A stretch of DNA of 64,000 nucleotides from Maricaulis virginensis (GTDB lineage: Bacteria > Pseudomonadota > Alphaproteobacteria > Caulobacterales > Maricaulaceae). A program made the translations under genes and the position numbers. The stretch covers positions 124,001 through 188,000 of the forward strand of contig NZ_BSFE01000002.1 of assembly GCF_027922185.1 (NCBI RefSeq). The letters run 5' to 3'. Below are positions 52,734-63,196 of the stretch, piece by piece. Below the pieces are notes generated by a model. The model saw nothing but the letters and a program-made list of their open reading frames with translations. It had not been told where the DNA came from and ran no database searches. How positions within the stretch are numbered: position 1 is the stretch's first letter; every line of letters begins with the position of its first letter.

Positions 52734-55450
52734 TGGCCCAGCCTCTCGAGAATTTCCGGCACATGGACCTGGTCGGCCTTGTAATTCCCCGTCAGCGCAT
52801 ACATCGCGATATTCACGCCGAAGCGGTAGGCCATCTCGCGCTGGCGGTCGCCGCCCTCGACAGGCACCATGGCCTCGCCGTTCGCATTGCGGGCCCAGGC
52901 CGAGGCCCAGTCATTGGCGCCGATGATCACGCCGGACGTGCCGTCTCGCGAGGCGCCGTCGGGATTGGCCTCCACCCAGACCGGGCTGCCCGAGAAGCGT
53001 CCCGGGAAATCCTGCAGCAGGTAGAAGGTGCGCGTGAGCACGTGATCCGGCGGGATCTGGGCCAGCGGCGGAATGTCGATGCTTTCCAGCAGGGTGACGA
53101 GGCCGGGGTGCGGCGCGCCTGTGCGCAGCATGGCCACGTCGGCATCCTGGGTGTCGAACACGATCAGCCCGCCGGACTGGAGATAGGCGCTCACCTTCCC
53201 GGCCGTCTCCGGCGAGAGCGGCTGCACATCGGTGGAGACCGGCCAGTAGATCATCGGGAAGAAGAGCAGCGGATCGGTCTCGATATCGATCCCCATCGGC
53301 GCGTCCGGTTCCATGGCACTGCGCCGGGTGATCTCGCGGCCGAGGCCGGCCAGGCCCGCTTCGCTGCGGCCGTCGGTCTGGGCATTGCCGGTGCGGACAT
53401 AGGCAAAGCGCAGGCTGAGCGCAGCCTCCAGCGCGTAGGCGTCGGGATCGGTGTCCTGGGCGTCCGCCATCGGAGCGCCGGGCAGGATGGCCACCGCGAC
53501 AAGGACAGCCGCAGCCGTGCCGCCCAGCCGCACGGGCAGGCGGCCGGCCAGGGCAAGCGCGATCAGGATGTCCAGCGCCAGCAGGATCAGCGCGGCGGCC
53601 AGCAGCGGGGCATCGAACTGCGATACGCGCGGACCGTCCAGCCCGGCAAATTCGGCACCGGGCAGATTGCGCGGCAGCGGCACCATGCGCGTGTCGCGGG
53701 CAATCACGTTGAGGGCGGCCGATGCGGGCCCCAGCCGGTAGAGGCCGGGCGGCGAGACCGGGCCCGGCGTCGTGGTCTCGAAGGCCTGGGCCGGGATCGG
53801 CCGGGCCGAGGCGGGGGCCGGGGCCAGCTGGCCTTCGGCGTCCAGCGCCCGGTCGAGCACCCAGGCGCCATTGGCCGGCGAGGACGCACTGCCGCTGTGC
53901 GCGAGGCCCATCAGGCGCTGCAGCATGCGCGGGAAGAGGCCGGTCAGCGGCAGGTCCGACCATTCCGGGCTCGCCGTGACGTGGAACAGCACGATCCAGC
54001 CGCGCGCACGGCGTTCGGCGGTCACCAGCGGCGTGCCGTCGTCCAGGCGGGCCCAGACGCGGTCCGGCGTCGCCGAGCCGGGCTGGGCAAGGACCTGCCG
54101 GTCGACGGTCGCATTGCGATCGACCGGCAGGCCGGCGAAGGGCGATGTGTCGGGGAAGGGCGCCAGCGTCTGCGGCTCCTCCCAGTTCAGCGCGCCGCCG
54201 AACAGACGGCCGCCCTGGCGCAGGTCGACGGGCAGCAGCGCGTCGCCGCGGGCGGCCAGGCGCGGGCCGGCAAAGCGGATCAGCACGCCGCCATTGTCGA
54301 TGAAGTCGGCAATGCGCGGATCGTCGCTGCGCGCATCGTCGGTCATTACCAGGACGGACGGCTCGGCCGCCAGAAGATCGTCCAGCGTGCCGCGGATCAG
54401 CTCGGCGCGCGGCGCCAGGGCGCTCTGGATATAGTGCAGGTCGGACAGCAGGGGCTGGCCCTCGCTGGCGGTCAGCTCGATCAGGCCGACGCGCGGACGC
54501 TGCCAGCTATCGCCCAGCAGATGCACCGACCCGGCGGTCGAGGTGCCGTCCAGGCGCAGGCTTGCGATGCGGTTGCGCAGGTCGAGCGGCAGCGACAGCG
54601 TCGCCGAGGCAATGCCCGAACCGGCCTCGAAGGTAACGTCGCGGCGGGCAATGGCGCGGCCATCTGCGCCCAGTGCCGTGACACCGGCGGTGCGGGGCAG
54701 GTCGGTCGCGGCGCGGCGGACTTCCACGGTCAGCCCGTCGGCCGCGGCTTCCGGCGGCGCAAGGCCAAGCGCGGCACGGCCGCTGTCCGGTTCGATCACC
54801 CGCAAGCGGCCCAGGCCCGACAATGTCTGCGCCAGGCGGGCGGCATCGCCGGAATTCAGGCCGTCGCTCAGCCAGGTCACGGCCAGCGGACCGTCCAGCT
54901 GGCCGGCGTCGCGCGCATTGCGCAGGCGATCGGCCGTGGCCTCGCGATCGGCAGGCCAGGGCTGGGGCGACAGGGTTTCCAGCTGGCGGCGGGCGGCATC
55001 GGCATTGCCCAGGCGCACGGGCAGGGGCGCATTGCCACTGTCCGCTGTGCCTGTGACGGCAATGACGCGGCCGTCGCGATCGGCCTGGTCGATCAGGCGT
55101 TCGGCTTCGCGGCGCATGTCGTCCCAGGCCGAGGCGGCCGTCCAGCCATTGTCCAGCACCAGGAGGGAGGGGCGTGTCTCGGTCTCGACCGCCGCCGGCG
55201 TCCAGACCGGACGGGCCAGGGCGATGATGATCAGGGCGGCGATCAGGAGACGGAACAGGATCAGCCACCAGGGCGCGTGTTGCGGCGTCTCGGCATCGTC
55301 CGGCGCCCCCATAAGGAGGCGCAGCGGCGGGAAAACGGCCCGGCGCGGTGCAGGCGGGGTCGCGCGCAGCAGGAACCACAGCGCGGGCAGCGCGAGGAGG
55401 CCGGCCAGCGCCAGCGGAGCTGCGAAGGAAAGAGGGCCCAGGGCGAACAT
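52730..55450 (-). CDS. BatA-domain and DUF4159 membrane protein
   Basis: 906 residues from ATG 55450; a much longer upstream frame is rejected because it would overlap the DUF58 gene. The N-terminus is a BatA/aerotolerance-type domain with two helices (LAGLLALPALWFLLRATPP, LLIAALIIIALARPVW) and the C-terminal 230 residues resemble DUF4159 (FAYVRTGNAQTDGRSEAGLA, then FFPMIYWPVSTDVQPLSP). The middle has a glutamine amidotransferase-like region. Partners are the MoxR ATPase, DUF58 and VWA proteins. Confidence 0.85.
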   Translation of the reverse strand: MFALGPLSFAAPLALAGLLALPALWFLLRATPPAPRRAVFPPLRLLMGAPDDAETPQHAPWWLILFRLLIAALIIIALARPVWTPAAVETETRPSLLVLDNGWTAASAWDDMRREAERLIDQADRDGRVIAVTGTADSGNAPLPVRLGNADAARRQLETLSPQPWPADREATADRLRNARDAGQLDGPLAVTWLSDGLNSGDAARLAQTLSGLGRLRVIEPDSGRAALGLAPPEAAADGLTVEVRRAATDLPRTAGVTALGADGRAIARRDVTFEAGSGIASATLSLPLDLRNRIASLRLDGTSTAGSVHLLGDSWQRPRVGLIELTASEGQPLLSDLHYIQSALAPRAELIRGTLDDLLAAEPSVLVMTDDARSDDPRIADFIDNGGVLIRFAGPRLAARGDALLPVDLRQGGRLFGGALNWEEPQTLAPFPDTSPFAGLPVDRNATVDRQVLAQPGSATPDRVWARLDDGTPLVTAERRARGWIVLFHVTASPEWSDLPLTGLFPRMLQRLMGLAHSGSASSPANGAWVLDRALDAEGQLAPAPASARPIPAQAFETTTPGPVSPPGLYRLGPASAALNVIARDTRMVPLPRNLPGAEFAGLDGPRVSQFDAPLLAAALILLALDILIALALAGRLPVRLGGTAAAVLVAVAILPGAPMADAQDTDPDAYALEAALSLRFAYVRTGNAQTDGRSEAGLAGLGREITRRSAMEPDAPMGIDIETDPLLFFPMIYWPVSTDVQPLSPETAGKVSAYLQSGGLIVFDTQDADVAMLRTGAPHPGLVTLLESIDIPPLAQIPPDHVLTRTFYLLQDFPGRFSGSPVWVEANPDGASRDGTSGVIIGANDWASAWARNANGEAMVPVEGGDRQREMAYRFGVNIAMYALTGNYKADQVHVPEILERLGQ

Positions 55451-55455
55451 ATGCG

Positions 55456-56352
55456 TCAGACGTCTCGTGCCAGGGTTTTGAACAAGGATAGCACGGCGCT
55501 GGTCGCCGGGCGGTCGGTACGGTGGGTGATCATGGTCCAGCCGAACTGCCGGGCAAGGGCCGCCAGCTGTTCGCCGTGCTGGGCCCAGCGGGCGCGATAG
55601 GCGTTGCGGGCCTCTTCGGCGCGGCCGAACAGCAGGGTCTCGCCGCTGCCGGGGGCCTCGAAGCGGGTGCGGCCGGAATAGGGGAAGTCCTCTTCCGCCG
55701 GATCGACGATACGCAGCAGGACGCCATTGGCTTCCTGGGCGGCGAAGCGCGACAGGCGGGCCGCCCAGGTCTCCGGCGGATCGAGGAAGTCGCTCGACAG
55801 CACGATGCGGCTGAAGCGGGAAATATGGGGCGCCTCGACCGATTGTGCGGCGCCGGGGCCCAGGATGAGCCGCCGTGACACGCGTTCCAGCCCCAGAGCG
55901 CCGGTGCGGGCAATCGCCGATTCGCCCAGCACGGAGACCCGCTCCCCGCCCTGGGTGAGCAGGGCCGCGACGGCGATCAGGCAGACCGCGGCCCGGTCGG
56001 CCTTGGTCGGCACATTGCGGCTGGAGGCGAACTGCATCGAGGCCGAGCCGTCGCGCCACAGCGAGACGGTGTTGGCGGCCTCCCACTCATTCTGGCGCAC
56101 GAAGAGCTGGTCGGACTTGGCCGACTGGCGCCAGTCGACCGCGGCGCGGCCGTCTTCGGGACGGTGATGTCGGTATTGCCAGAAGGTCTCGCCAATGCCC
56201 GAGCGGCGGCGGCCATGCACACCCTGGGCGACCGTCGCAGCAATGCGATCGGCTTCGGCCAGCAGGGCCGGCAGGCGCGCAGCCGCATCCTCACCCTCGT
56301 GACGCAGGGCGACGACGCGGCGCTCGGTATTGCGGTCTGCGCCCTGGACCAT
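55456..56352 (-). CDS. DUF58 family protein
   Basis: 298 residues. The DUF58 core is present (RRRSGIGETFWQYRHHRPED, then WRQSAKSDQLFVRQNEWEAA). DUF58 proteins are regular partners of MoxR ATPases. It lies between MoxR (3 bases after its stop) and the BatA/DUF4159 gene, so all four genes form one operon. Confidence 0.92.
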   Translation of the reverse strand: MVQGADRNTERRVVALRHEGEDAAARLPALLAEADRIAATVAQGVHGRRRSGIGETFWQYRHHRPEDGRAAVDWRQSAKSDQLFVRQNEWEAANTVSLWRDGSASMQFASSRNVPTKADRAAVCLIAVAALLTQGGERVSVLGESAIARTGALGLERVSRRLILGPGAAQSVEAPHISRFSRIVLSSDFLDPPETWAARLSRFAAQEANGVLLRIVDPAEEDFPYSGRTRFEAPGSGETLLFGRAEEARNAYRARWAQHGEQLAALARQFGWTMITHRTDRPATSAVLSLFKTLARDV

Positions 56353-56355
56353 GGA

Positions 56356-57354
<999 letters not shown>

Positions 57355-57437
57355 CGTCCTACATTCCTTTGCGATACAGATACGATCCATTGGCCATATG
57401 CTCTTTACGAGCATGGCGTTGCACACGAAAGCTGTCC

Positions 57438-58001
57438 ATGCCCTCCACACCTCCGACCCGCGATCCGATGCAGTCGCTCCTCGATGCCGCCCGCCAGGCT
57501 GGCGACGGGCTGCCGCCGGTGGACAAGTGGCATCCCGACTATTGCGGCGAGATGGACATGGTCATCAAACGTGACGGGTCTTGGTGGCACGAAGGCACGC
57601 GCATTACACGTGACCGTCTTGTAAGACTGTTTTCCACGATCTTGCGGAAAGATGACGATGGCATTCACTACCTCGTGACCCCGGTCGAGAAGATCGGCAT
57701 CGAGGTCGAGGTCGCGCCCTTCATCGCCACGCGGGTCGATGTCGTCGGCGAGGGCAAGGACCAGTCGCTGGTCTTTACCACCAATGTCGGCGATCTCGCC
57801 GAGGCAGGGCAGGACCATCCGATCACGGTCGAAGTCGATGAAGAGACCGGCGAGCCGACGCCGCTGGTGCGGGTGCGCGGCAAGCTGGACGCGCTGATGG
57901 CACGTCCGGTCTTCTACGAGCTCGCCGAACGGGCGGTCGAGCATGAGGGTGTGATGGGCGTGTGGAGCGGCGGCGAATTCTACCCGCTGGGGGCGGTGTG
58001 A
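57438..58001 (+). CDS. DUF1285 family protein
   Basis: 187 residues from ATG 57438 (ATG 57468 is an alternative). The pattern DYCGEMDMVIKRDGSWWHEG, then RDRLVRLFSTILRKDDDG, is typical of DUF1285, a conserved alphaproteobacterial family of unknown role. It overlaps the next gene's start by one base (TGATG), so they are coupled. It is divergent from the MoxR operon. Confidence 0.88.
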   Translation: MPSTPPTRDPMQSLLDAARQAGDGLPPVDKWHPDYCGEMDMVIKRDGSWWHEGTRITRDRLVRLFSTILRKDDDGIHYLVTPVEKIGIEVEVAPFIATRVDVVGEGKDQSLVFTTNVGDLAEAGQDHPITVEVDEETGEPTPLVRVRGKLDALMARPVFYELAERAVEHEGVMGVWSGGEFYPLGAV

Positions 58002-58627
58002 TGGAGAGCGCCGACAGGCTGCTGGCGCTTTTGCGCGACCGGCTGGACCCGGTGGATGCGCCGGCCACGCCGCCGCGATTCGGCGATGGCGATCTCAATG
58101 GCGGCCTGCCGCTGCGCGAGACGGCGACGACGGCGCTGCGCAATGCCGCCGTGCTGGCGCCGCTGATCGTACATGACGGTCCGCCGCGCCTGCTGCTGAC
58201 CGAACGCGCGGCCCATCTGGCCAAGCATGCCGGCCAGGTCGCCTTCCCCGGCGGCAGTGTCGATCCGACCGGCGAGACCCCGGCCCAGGCCGCCGTGCGC
58301 GAGCTGGAGGAGGAGGTCGGTATCGGTGCCGGGCATGTCGAGCTGATCGGCCGCTTCGATGGCTATGAGACCGTGACCGGCTTCCACGTCACGCCCTTCG
58401 TGGGCGTGCTGAAACCCGGCTATGTCCTGCGTCCCGATCCGGGCGAGGTGGCCGATGTGTTCGAGGCGCCCTTCGATTTCCTGATGGACCCGGTCAATCA
58501 CCAGCGCCATTCGCGCGAGTGGCAGGGGCACCGGCGGCACTTCTACGCCATGCCCTGGGAAGGCCGCTATATCTGGGGGGCGACTGCAGGCATGCTTAAA
58601 TCCCTGCACGACCGGTTGTATGGTTAG
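58001..58627 (+). CDS. NUDIX hydrolase, CoA pyrophosphatase-like
   Basis: 208 residues. The Nudix box is GGSVDPTGETPAQAAVRELE followed by EEVGIG, with the Glu residues that bind magnesium. The family resembles the NudL/CoA diphosphatase type that splits CoA and related compounds. It is coupled to DUF1285 upstream and followed by DUF6111 three bases later. Confidence 0.9.
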   Translation: MESADRLLALLRDRLDPVDAPATPPRFGDGDLNGGLPLRETATTALRNAAVLAPLIVHDGPPRLLLTERAAHLAKHAGQVAFPGGSVDPTGETPAQAAVRELEEEVGIGAGHVELIGRFDGYETVTGFHVTPFVGVLKPGYVLRPDPGEVADVFEAPFDFLMDPVNHQRHSREWQGHRRHFYAMPWEGRYIWGATAGMLKSLHDRLYG

Positions 58628-58630
58628 CTC

Positions 58631-58957
58631 ATGATCCGCATCACAATTATCGAAATCGCCTCCTTCTTCCTGCCCTTCCTGCTGTTCTTCATCTGGCGGT
58701 GGCAGACACGGTCCGACGTCAAGCTGACGGCCACGCCGGCGCTCAAACTGGGTGTGGCCGGAGCCGTGCTGGCGATCGCGGCGATGATCGCCCTGGCCAT
58801 GTTCGACGCCTCGCGCGGCGGGCATGAGGGCGACCGGTATGTGCCGCCGCGTGTCGTCGATGGCCGGGTCGTGCCGGGTCATTTCGTTCCGGCGGGCGAC
58901 GCGGAGAGCGACGAGGCGGATACGCCGGAAACGGAAAACGAAGACACGCCGCAATGA
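58631..58957 (+). CDS. DUF6111 family membrane protein
   Basis: 108 residues. Two helices (EIASFFLPFLLFFIWRW and LGVAGAVLAIAAMIALAMFD) are followed by a proline/acidic tail with YVPPRVVDGRVVPGHF, the pattern of DUF6111. It is usually found next to the CCA-adding enzyme gene in alphaproteobacteria, as here, and overlaps it by 4 bases. Confidence 0.85.
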   Translation: MIRITIIEIASFFLPFLLFFIWRWQTRSDVKLTATPALKLGVAGAVLAIAAMIALAMFDASRGGHEGDRYVPPRVVDGRVVPGHFVPAGDAESDEADTPETENEDTPQ

Positions 58958-60195
58958 CCCGGCCGCATCTCGATCCCGCCCGGCAGACCTGGATGCAGGC
59001 GCCGGAGACCGTCGCCGTGATGGAAGCCCTGGACGCGGCCCGGCCCGGCGGCAGCCGTTTTGTCGGCGGCTGCGTGCGCAATGCGCTGCTGGGCGAACGG
59101 GTGGCCGATATCGACATCGCCACGCAGCTTCTGCCCGACGAGACCATCGCTGCGGCGAAGGCGGCCGGCCTGAAGGCCGTTCCCACCGGCAAGGCGCACG
59201 GCACGATCACCGTCATTGCCGATGGCGTGCCCTTCGAGGTCACGACGCTGCGGCGCGATGTGTCGACCGACGGCCGGCGGGCGGTGGTGACCTTCACCGA
59301 GGACTGGGCCGAGGATGCGCAGCGGCGCGATTTCCGCCTCAACGCGCTCTATGCCGATCGCACGGGCGCGGTTACCGACCCGACGGGCGGGCTCGAGGAT
59401 GTCGCGCCGCGGCGTTTCGTGTTCGTGGGCACGCCGGAGAACCGCATCCGCGAAGACTATCTGCGCATCCTGCGCCTGTTCCGCTTCGAGGCCTGGTATG
59501 GCGCCGGCGATCCGGACCCGGCGGGTCTGGCGGCAGCGGCGGCGCTGAAGGACGGGCTTCATAAATTATCGGTCGAGCGTGTCTGGGCCGAACTCAAGAA
59601 ATTGCTGGCTGCACGCGATCCTCGGGCGGCGCTCGCCGCGATGGCCAAGGCAGGTATTCTGGATTTGATCCTTGGAGTGAACGGATCCTTAAGAGTCCTC
59701 GGCGGTATTGTTGATCAGGATGTACAATATGGTCTAGCGCCCGATTCGCTCTTGAGGTTCGTGGCGCTTGCCGATGGCGGACCGGAAAGGATCAGGACCA
59801 TGGCAGCCAAGCTGAAGATGTCGAACGCAGAGACGCGCCGCCTCGAGGGTGCCGTCGATCCGTCGGCGCGCGAAGACGTCACAAAGGCCTTTTCCGACAT
59901 GGCCGCCGCCGAACGCGCCATCATGGCGCTGGGCGCCCGCGCTTTCGAGGACCAGGCCCGCCTGCAGGCCGCCGGCGAGGTGGCTCCGCCGCCGCGCGAC
60001 TGGACCCTGCTCGCCAAATTCGCCCGCGAATGGGCCGAGCCGGAATTCCCGGTCAAGGGCGGCGACCTCATCCTGCTGGGCTACGAGCCCGGCCCGATGC
60101 TCGGCGATGCGCTCGACGAACTGAAGGCCTACTGGATCGCCGAACGCTTCGAACCGAGCAAGGACGAGCTGATCGCGCGTCTGAAAACGCACTGA
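58954..60195 (+). CDS. cca: CCA tRNA nucleotidyltransferase
   Basis: 413 residues. The active-site motif GGCVRNALLGERVADIDIAT carries the Asp-x-Asp pair that binds metal, followed by RRDFRLNALYAD and RIREDYLRILRLFRFEAWYG. The enzyme adds or repairs the CCA end of tRNAs. It overlaps DUF6111 and ends before a strong terminator. Confidence 0.96.
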   Translation: MTRPHLDPARQTWMQAPETVAVMEALDAARPGGSRFVGGCVRNALLGERVADIDIATQLLPDETIAAAKAAGLKAVPTGKAHGTITVIADGVPFEVTTLRRDVSTDGRRAVVTFTEDWAEDAQRRDFRLNALYADRTGAVTDPTGGLEDVAPRRFVFVGTPENRIREDYLRILRLFRFEAWYGAGDPDPAGLAAAAALKDGLHKLSVERVWAELKKLLAARDPRAALAAMAKAGILDLILGVNGSLRVLGGIVDQDVQYGLAPDSLLRFVALADGGPERIRTMAAKLKMSNAETRRLEGAVDPSAREDVTKAFSDMAAAERAIMALGARAFEDQARLQAAGEVAPPPRDWTLLAKFAREWAEPEFPVKGGDLILLGYEPGPMLGDALDELKAYWIAERFEPSKDELIARLKTH

Positions 60196-60217
60196 TCCCG
60201 GGCCTGATCCGAACACG

Positions 60218-60244
60218 AAAAACCCCGCTGCGGCGGGGTTTTTT
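60218..60244 (+). terminator. Intrinsic terminator after cca
   Basis: AACCCCGC (60221-60228) and GCGGGGTT (60233-60240) with loop TGCG, flanked by A-run and TTTT, form a canonical rho-independent terminator. Confidence 0.93.
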
Positions 60245-60340
60245 GTTGCCCGGACCGGGGAGTGGATCGATAGTCGATACCGCGAAGGACAAGGTGGGGT
60301 CGGTTCGGGAAAACCGGCCTCCGGGACAGCTGGAGCGTTC

Positions 60341-61045
60341 ATGAACAAGGGTTTTGCACCGGTCAGCCGGGCGGGATGCGTGGCGATGCTGTTTGCGGCT
60401 GCGCTGGCTTCGGGGGTGTGTAGCGCCCGGGCTCTGGCTGGACAGGATGTGATCCGCACCCGCCCGCCGGCTGCCGCCCCGGCAGACACGGGCGGACCGG
60501 CCGCTGTCGACGACACGCCTGTCGTTCTGGCCCAGCCCCGGCCCCGGTCCCAGCAGGACCGGCCGGCGCCGGACGGGATCAGCGCCTTGCCGTCGCAGCG
60601 GATCTATCTGAGCGATACAGGCGTCGTGGCCCCTCTGGATCTGGAGGCAGCGCCGCGCTGGACGCAGGTGCACATACCGGCCTTTTCCCGGACACCCTGG
60701 CCGGTCGTCGGTGCGCCGCTGGAGCTGGTCCGTCTCGATCTGCGGCCGCAGGGACTCTGCCAGGGATATTTTGACCCTGTGCCCCAGTTCTCCGTGCAGG
60801 TCGAGACGTCCAGCCTGGTGAGCATTACCAGCGATATAGCGGCGGACACGGTTCTGCTGATCCGGCTGCCGGACGGATATTGGGCGTGCGACGACGATGG
60901 CGGTCCGGATCTCAATGCGCGCTTGCTGCTGCAGCTGAGCAGCCTGGACGCTCCGGCGCTCGTCTATGTGGGCTTTTACGAGGGTCTGTTGGCGCCACCG
61001 GATGTGCCAGTGATCATCGACCCCGCGCCGCTGGCGTCCCGCTAG
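60341..61045 (+). CDS. Secreted protein, function unknown (first of three)
   Basis: 234 residues from ATG 60341, with GGAG upstream. A signal peptide (GCVAMLFAAALASGVCSARA) and a proline-rich linker precede a beta-rich domain with the two cysteines of RPQGLCQGYFDPVPQF and DGYWACDDDGGPD. No recognised family. A hairpin (61050-61068) follows. It begins the secreted trio with the genes at 61200 and 61677. Confidence 0.65.
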   Translation: MNKGFAPVSRAGCVAMLFAAALASGVCSARALAGQDVIRTRPPAAAPADTGGPAAVDDTPVVLAQPRPRSQQDRPAPDGISALPSQRIYLSDTGVVAPLDLEAAPRWTQVHIPAFSRTPWPVVGAPLELVRLDLRPQGLCQGYFDPVPQFSVQVETSSLVSITSDIAADTVLLIRLPDGYWACDDDGGPDLNARLLLQLSSLDAPALVYVGFYEGLLAPPDVPVIIDPAPLASR

Positions 61046-61199
61046 CGTGGCACCGGACGCTGCGGTGCAAAGAAGCGGATGATTGGCTTGACGATTTTGG
61101 TAGCGCGCCGGGCGTTTTGCGGAATAAACTTCTGTCCGAGCCGGGACGAGCGGCCGGGGCCCCGGGGAGGGCGTCGGTCGTCCAGTGAGACATCTGAAG

Positions 61200-61604
61200 A
61201 TGACGACACTCGCTTCCATGATGTGCAGCGCCGTGTTGGGTGCTGTCGTTTTTTCCGCTGCCGGTCAGGCCGACTGTCTGAGCCAGGGGTCGGGATACAT
61301 GTACACCTACACCACCTGTGTTGCCGGATCGCTGCCCTGTGATGACGGCCGCCTCGGCGCGCGCGGGACACAGGTCCTGATCATTTCCAACGTGTTTCAC
61401 GACAATGGCGGGAATGGCGAATATCCGAGCTCGGTTTTCTACCGGGAGCTCACCAATCATGGCCTGCCGTCCGCGAGTGCGCGGGAGTCCCATTGCTACA
61501 GCTCGGCAGCGGAGGCCGAAGCCGGTCTGCGCGAGCACATGGCGCGCCATGTGAGGCTCAACCAGCAGCAACAGATTTTCCGTATCTCGATGCCGAATAC
61601 CTGA
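61200..61604 (+). CDS. Small secreted protein, function unknown (second of three)
   Basis: 134 residues from ATG 61200 (a GTG at 61185 also reads in frame). A signal peptide (MTTLASMMCSAVLGAVVFSA) leads to a mature protein with about four Cys (DCLSQGSG, TTCVAGSLPCDDGR, HCYSSAA). It may be disulfide-bonded in the periplasm. No recognised family. Confidence 0.6.
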   Translation: MTTLASMMCSAVLGAVVFSAAGQADCLSQGSGYMYTYTTCVAGSLPCDDGRLGARGTQVLIISNVFHDNGGNGEYPSSVFYRELTNHGLPSASARESHCYSSAAEAEAGLREHMARHVRLNQQQQIFRISMPNT

Positions 61605-61676
61605 GCTTGCACAGCTGCCGGCCGTTCAGCGGGATGGGCCGGCGCCAGCATGCCCGGCAATACAAGGAGTTGGATC

Positions 61677-62156
61677 ATGAAAGCTTGGCAAGTGATGGCC
61701 GGTAGCGCTCTTGTCGCGTCCGTTCTGGCCGCGGGTGCCGCCGAGGCGCAGAACTGGACCTATGTCGTCTGCTCGCTAGAGACGCACTTCACGGTGCGGG
61801 ATCCGAGCGGAGTCAGTGATCAGGGGCGCAGTCCGGCCCGCTTCACCTATCGTTTCAACGGGTCGGATTTCGATATCTATTCGGGTGGCGCGATCAGCTG
61901 GCGCTCGCAATGCACTCCCGATGAGGAATTTCCGAGCTCCAGCTGCACAATCAATGCGGAAAACGTGATCAGCCGCAGGAGCCGGACCACGCCGGGCGCC
62001 GTTGCCCGTCACGATGTCATCATCAACCGGCTGACGGGCGGTATAGTGATCCACAACATCACGGATATTCCGAGCACAAGCACGTCCTTCCGGCATGAGA
62101 GTTCAGGTAGCTGCGAGCCCACCACGGACCCGACGGCCGGACAACGGCGTTTCTAG
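61677..62156 (+). CDS. Small secreted protein, function unknown (third of three)
   Basis: 159 residues from ATG 61677, set by AAGGAG at 61664-61669. A signal peptide (cleavage after AEAQ) is followed by a domain with Cys at WTYVVCSLE, SQCTPDEE, SSCTINAE and SGSCEPTT, giving two likely disulfides. No recognised family. A CCCGCA-TCCT-TGCGGG hairpin (62175-62190) follows the stop. Confidence 0.65.
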   Translation: MKAWQVMAGSALVASVLAAGAAEAQNWTYVVCSLETHFTVRDPSGVSDQGRSPARFTYRFNGSDFDIYSGGAISWRSQCTPDEEFPSSSCTINAENVISRRSRTTPGAVARHDVIINRLTGGIVIHNITDIPSTSTSFRHESSGSCEPTTDPTAGQRRF

Positions 62157-62216
62157 GCGGCGTGGCCGTAAGATCCCGCATCCTTGCGGGGTGCAAGTCC
62201 GCCCGAGGTTTTGCTC

Positions 62217-62370
62217 CTAGATATCCAGATCGAGATACATCGCGGTGAAGGCCAGCGGTCGACCAGCGCGTGCGCCAGGATCAGCGGCCAGAGATTGCGC
62301 TTGAAGACGAGGTAGAGCGTGCCCAGCACGACCCCGATCATGCCGGTCATCACCGGCAGGCGCCGATCGC
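62217..62370 (-). pseudogene. Decayed CPBP protease C-terminal fragment
   Basis: On the minus strand MTGMIGVVLGTLYLVFKRNL followed by WPLILAHALVD matches the end of a CPBP-family protease. After ALVD one base is missing: the neighbouring frame reads LAFTAMYLDLDI and then stops at 62217. Upstream, an in-frame TAG lies just before the fragment and the catalytic EExxxR part is absent. It is a remnant of a lost gene. Confidence 0.75.
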
Positions 62371-62534
62371 GGCGATGAGACGCGGGCTACGACTGCCCCC
62401 GCGGGCGATCCGGGGCAGGGGCCGGGAGCAGGATGCCGGCATGGCGGACATCTCCTGTCTTTCGAGGCAGAAGATGCCCGCCGCCGGTGTTTTGGACGCG
62501 GCTGTTCTGGATGCAGGCTGTGCGGTGCGGTGTC
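62371..62534. other. Intergenic stretch with no supported gene
   Basis: This stretch lies between the CPBP remnant and the hypothetical gene. I see no gene, terminator or promoter, and it may contain further eroded remains of the protease. Confidence 0.4.
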
Positions 62535-63029
62535 CTATCGGCCCCACATCGCCTGCTCGCCCTCTTCCACACGCTGCATGGATTGCGCGTAGGAGGCGTT
62601 GATCGAGACGCGGATATTCTGCTCCGCCGGGCTTTCCGCCGAGGTGCGCACCTCGTGCTCGATGCGATTGGCGATCTCGAACTCGATCCGCTGGCGTTCC
62701 TCGGGCGGCAGGGCCTTGAGCGTGTCCTCGGTCATGCCCTGTTCTTCCAGGTACATGGCGCGGACCTGCTCGGCCGGGCTCATCCGGGCCCATTTGAGGA
62801 ATTCCTCGACCACGCCGCCGCCCAGGTTGGAACCGGGCGGCTGCTCGCCGCCGGACTGGCCGGGTGGTGCGGCTTCGGCAATTTTCTGGCTGGCCTCGGG
62901 CGGCAATTCGGCCGCTTCGGGCGGGATGGCATCAAAACCTTCCGTCGGACGGGTTTCTTCCTCGGCCTCGGGAGAGCGGGCGCCCGGCCATCTCGGGGCC
63001 GGTTGTGACAGGGCGTCGATATAGGACAC
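62535..63029 (-). CDS. Conserved hypothetical protein
   Basis: 164 residues from the GTG at 63029, with GGAG 9 bases upstream. The N-terminal half is Pro/Glu/Ala-rich and probably disordered. The C-terminal half has a charged helical segment (MSPAEQVRAMYLEEQGMTED, TLKALPPEERQRIEFEIANR), a pattern I have seen in short alphaproteobacterial proteins. Function is unknown. Confidence 0.75.
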   Translation of the reverse strand: MSYIDALSQPAPRWPGARSPEAEEETRPTEGFDAIPPEAAELPPEASQKIAEAAPPGQSGGEQPPGSNLGGGVVEEFLKWARMSPAEQVRAMYLEEQGMTEDTLKALPPEERQRIEFEIANRIEHEVRTSAESPAEQNIRVSINASYAQSMQRVEEGEQAMWGR

Positions 63030-63196
63030 GCGCTGGGCTCCTCGTCGGTAGGCCCCGGCGCGGGATTCGCACGGGGCACTGCCTGCCTAGCAGGAGCGGT
63101 GCCAGCGCAGAGGCCAGTCATAGCGTATGACCTCCCGCCAGGTGGCAGATATTGCCCGGTTTTTTCTTCCTTCTGGCAGGATCTGCCGGGCTGCCG

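Noticed and set aside
55451..56086. Upstream extension of the BatA/DUF4159 frame
   Set aside because: It would overlap the DUF58 gene almost fully and lacks family similarity. The ATG at 55450 follows the DUF58 stop directly.
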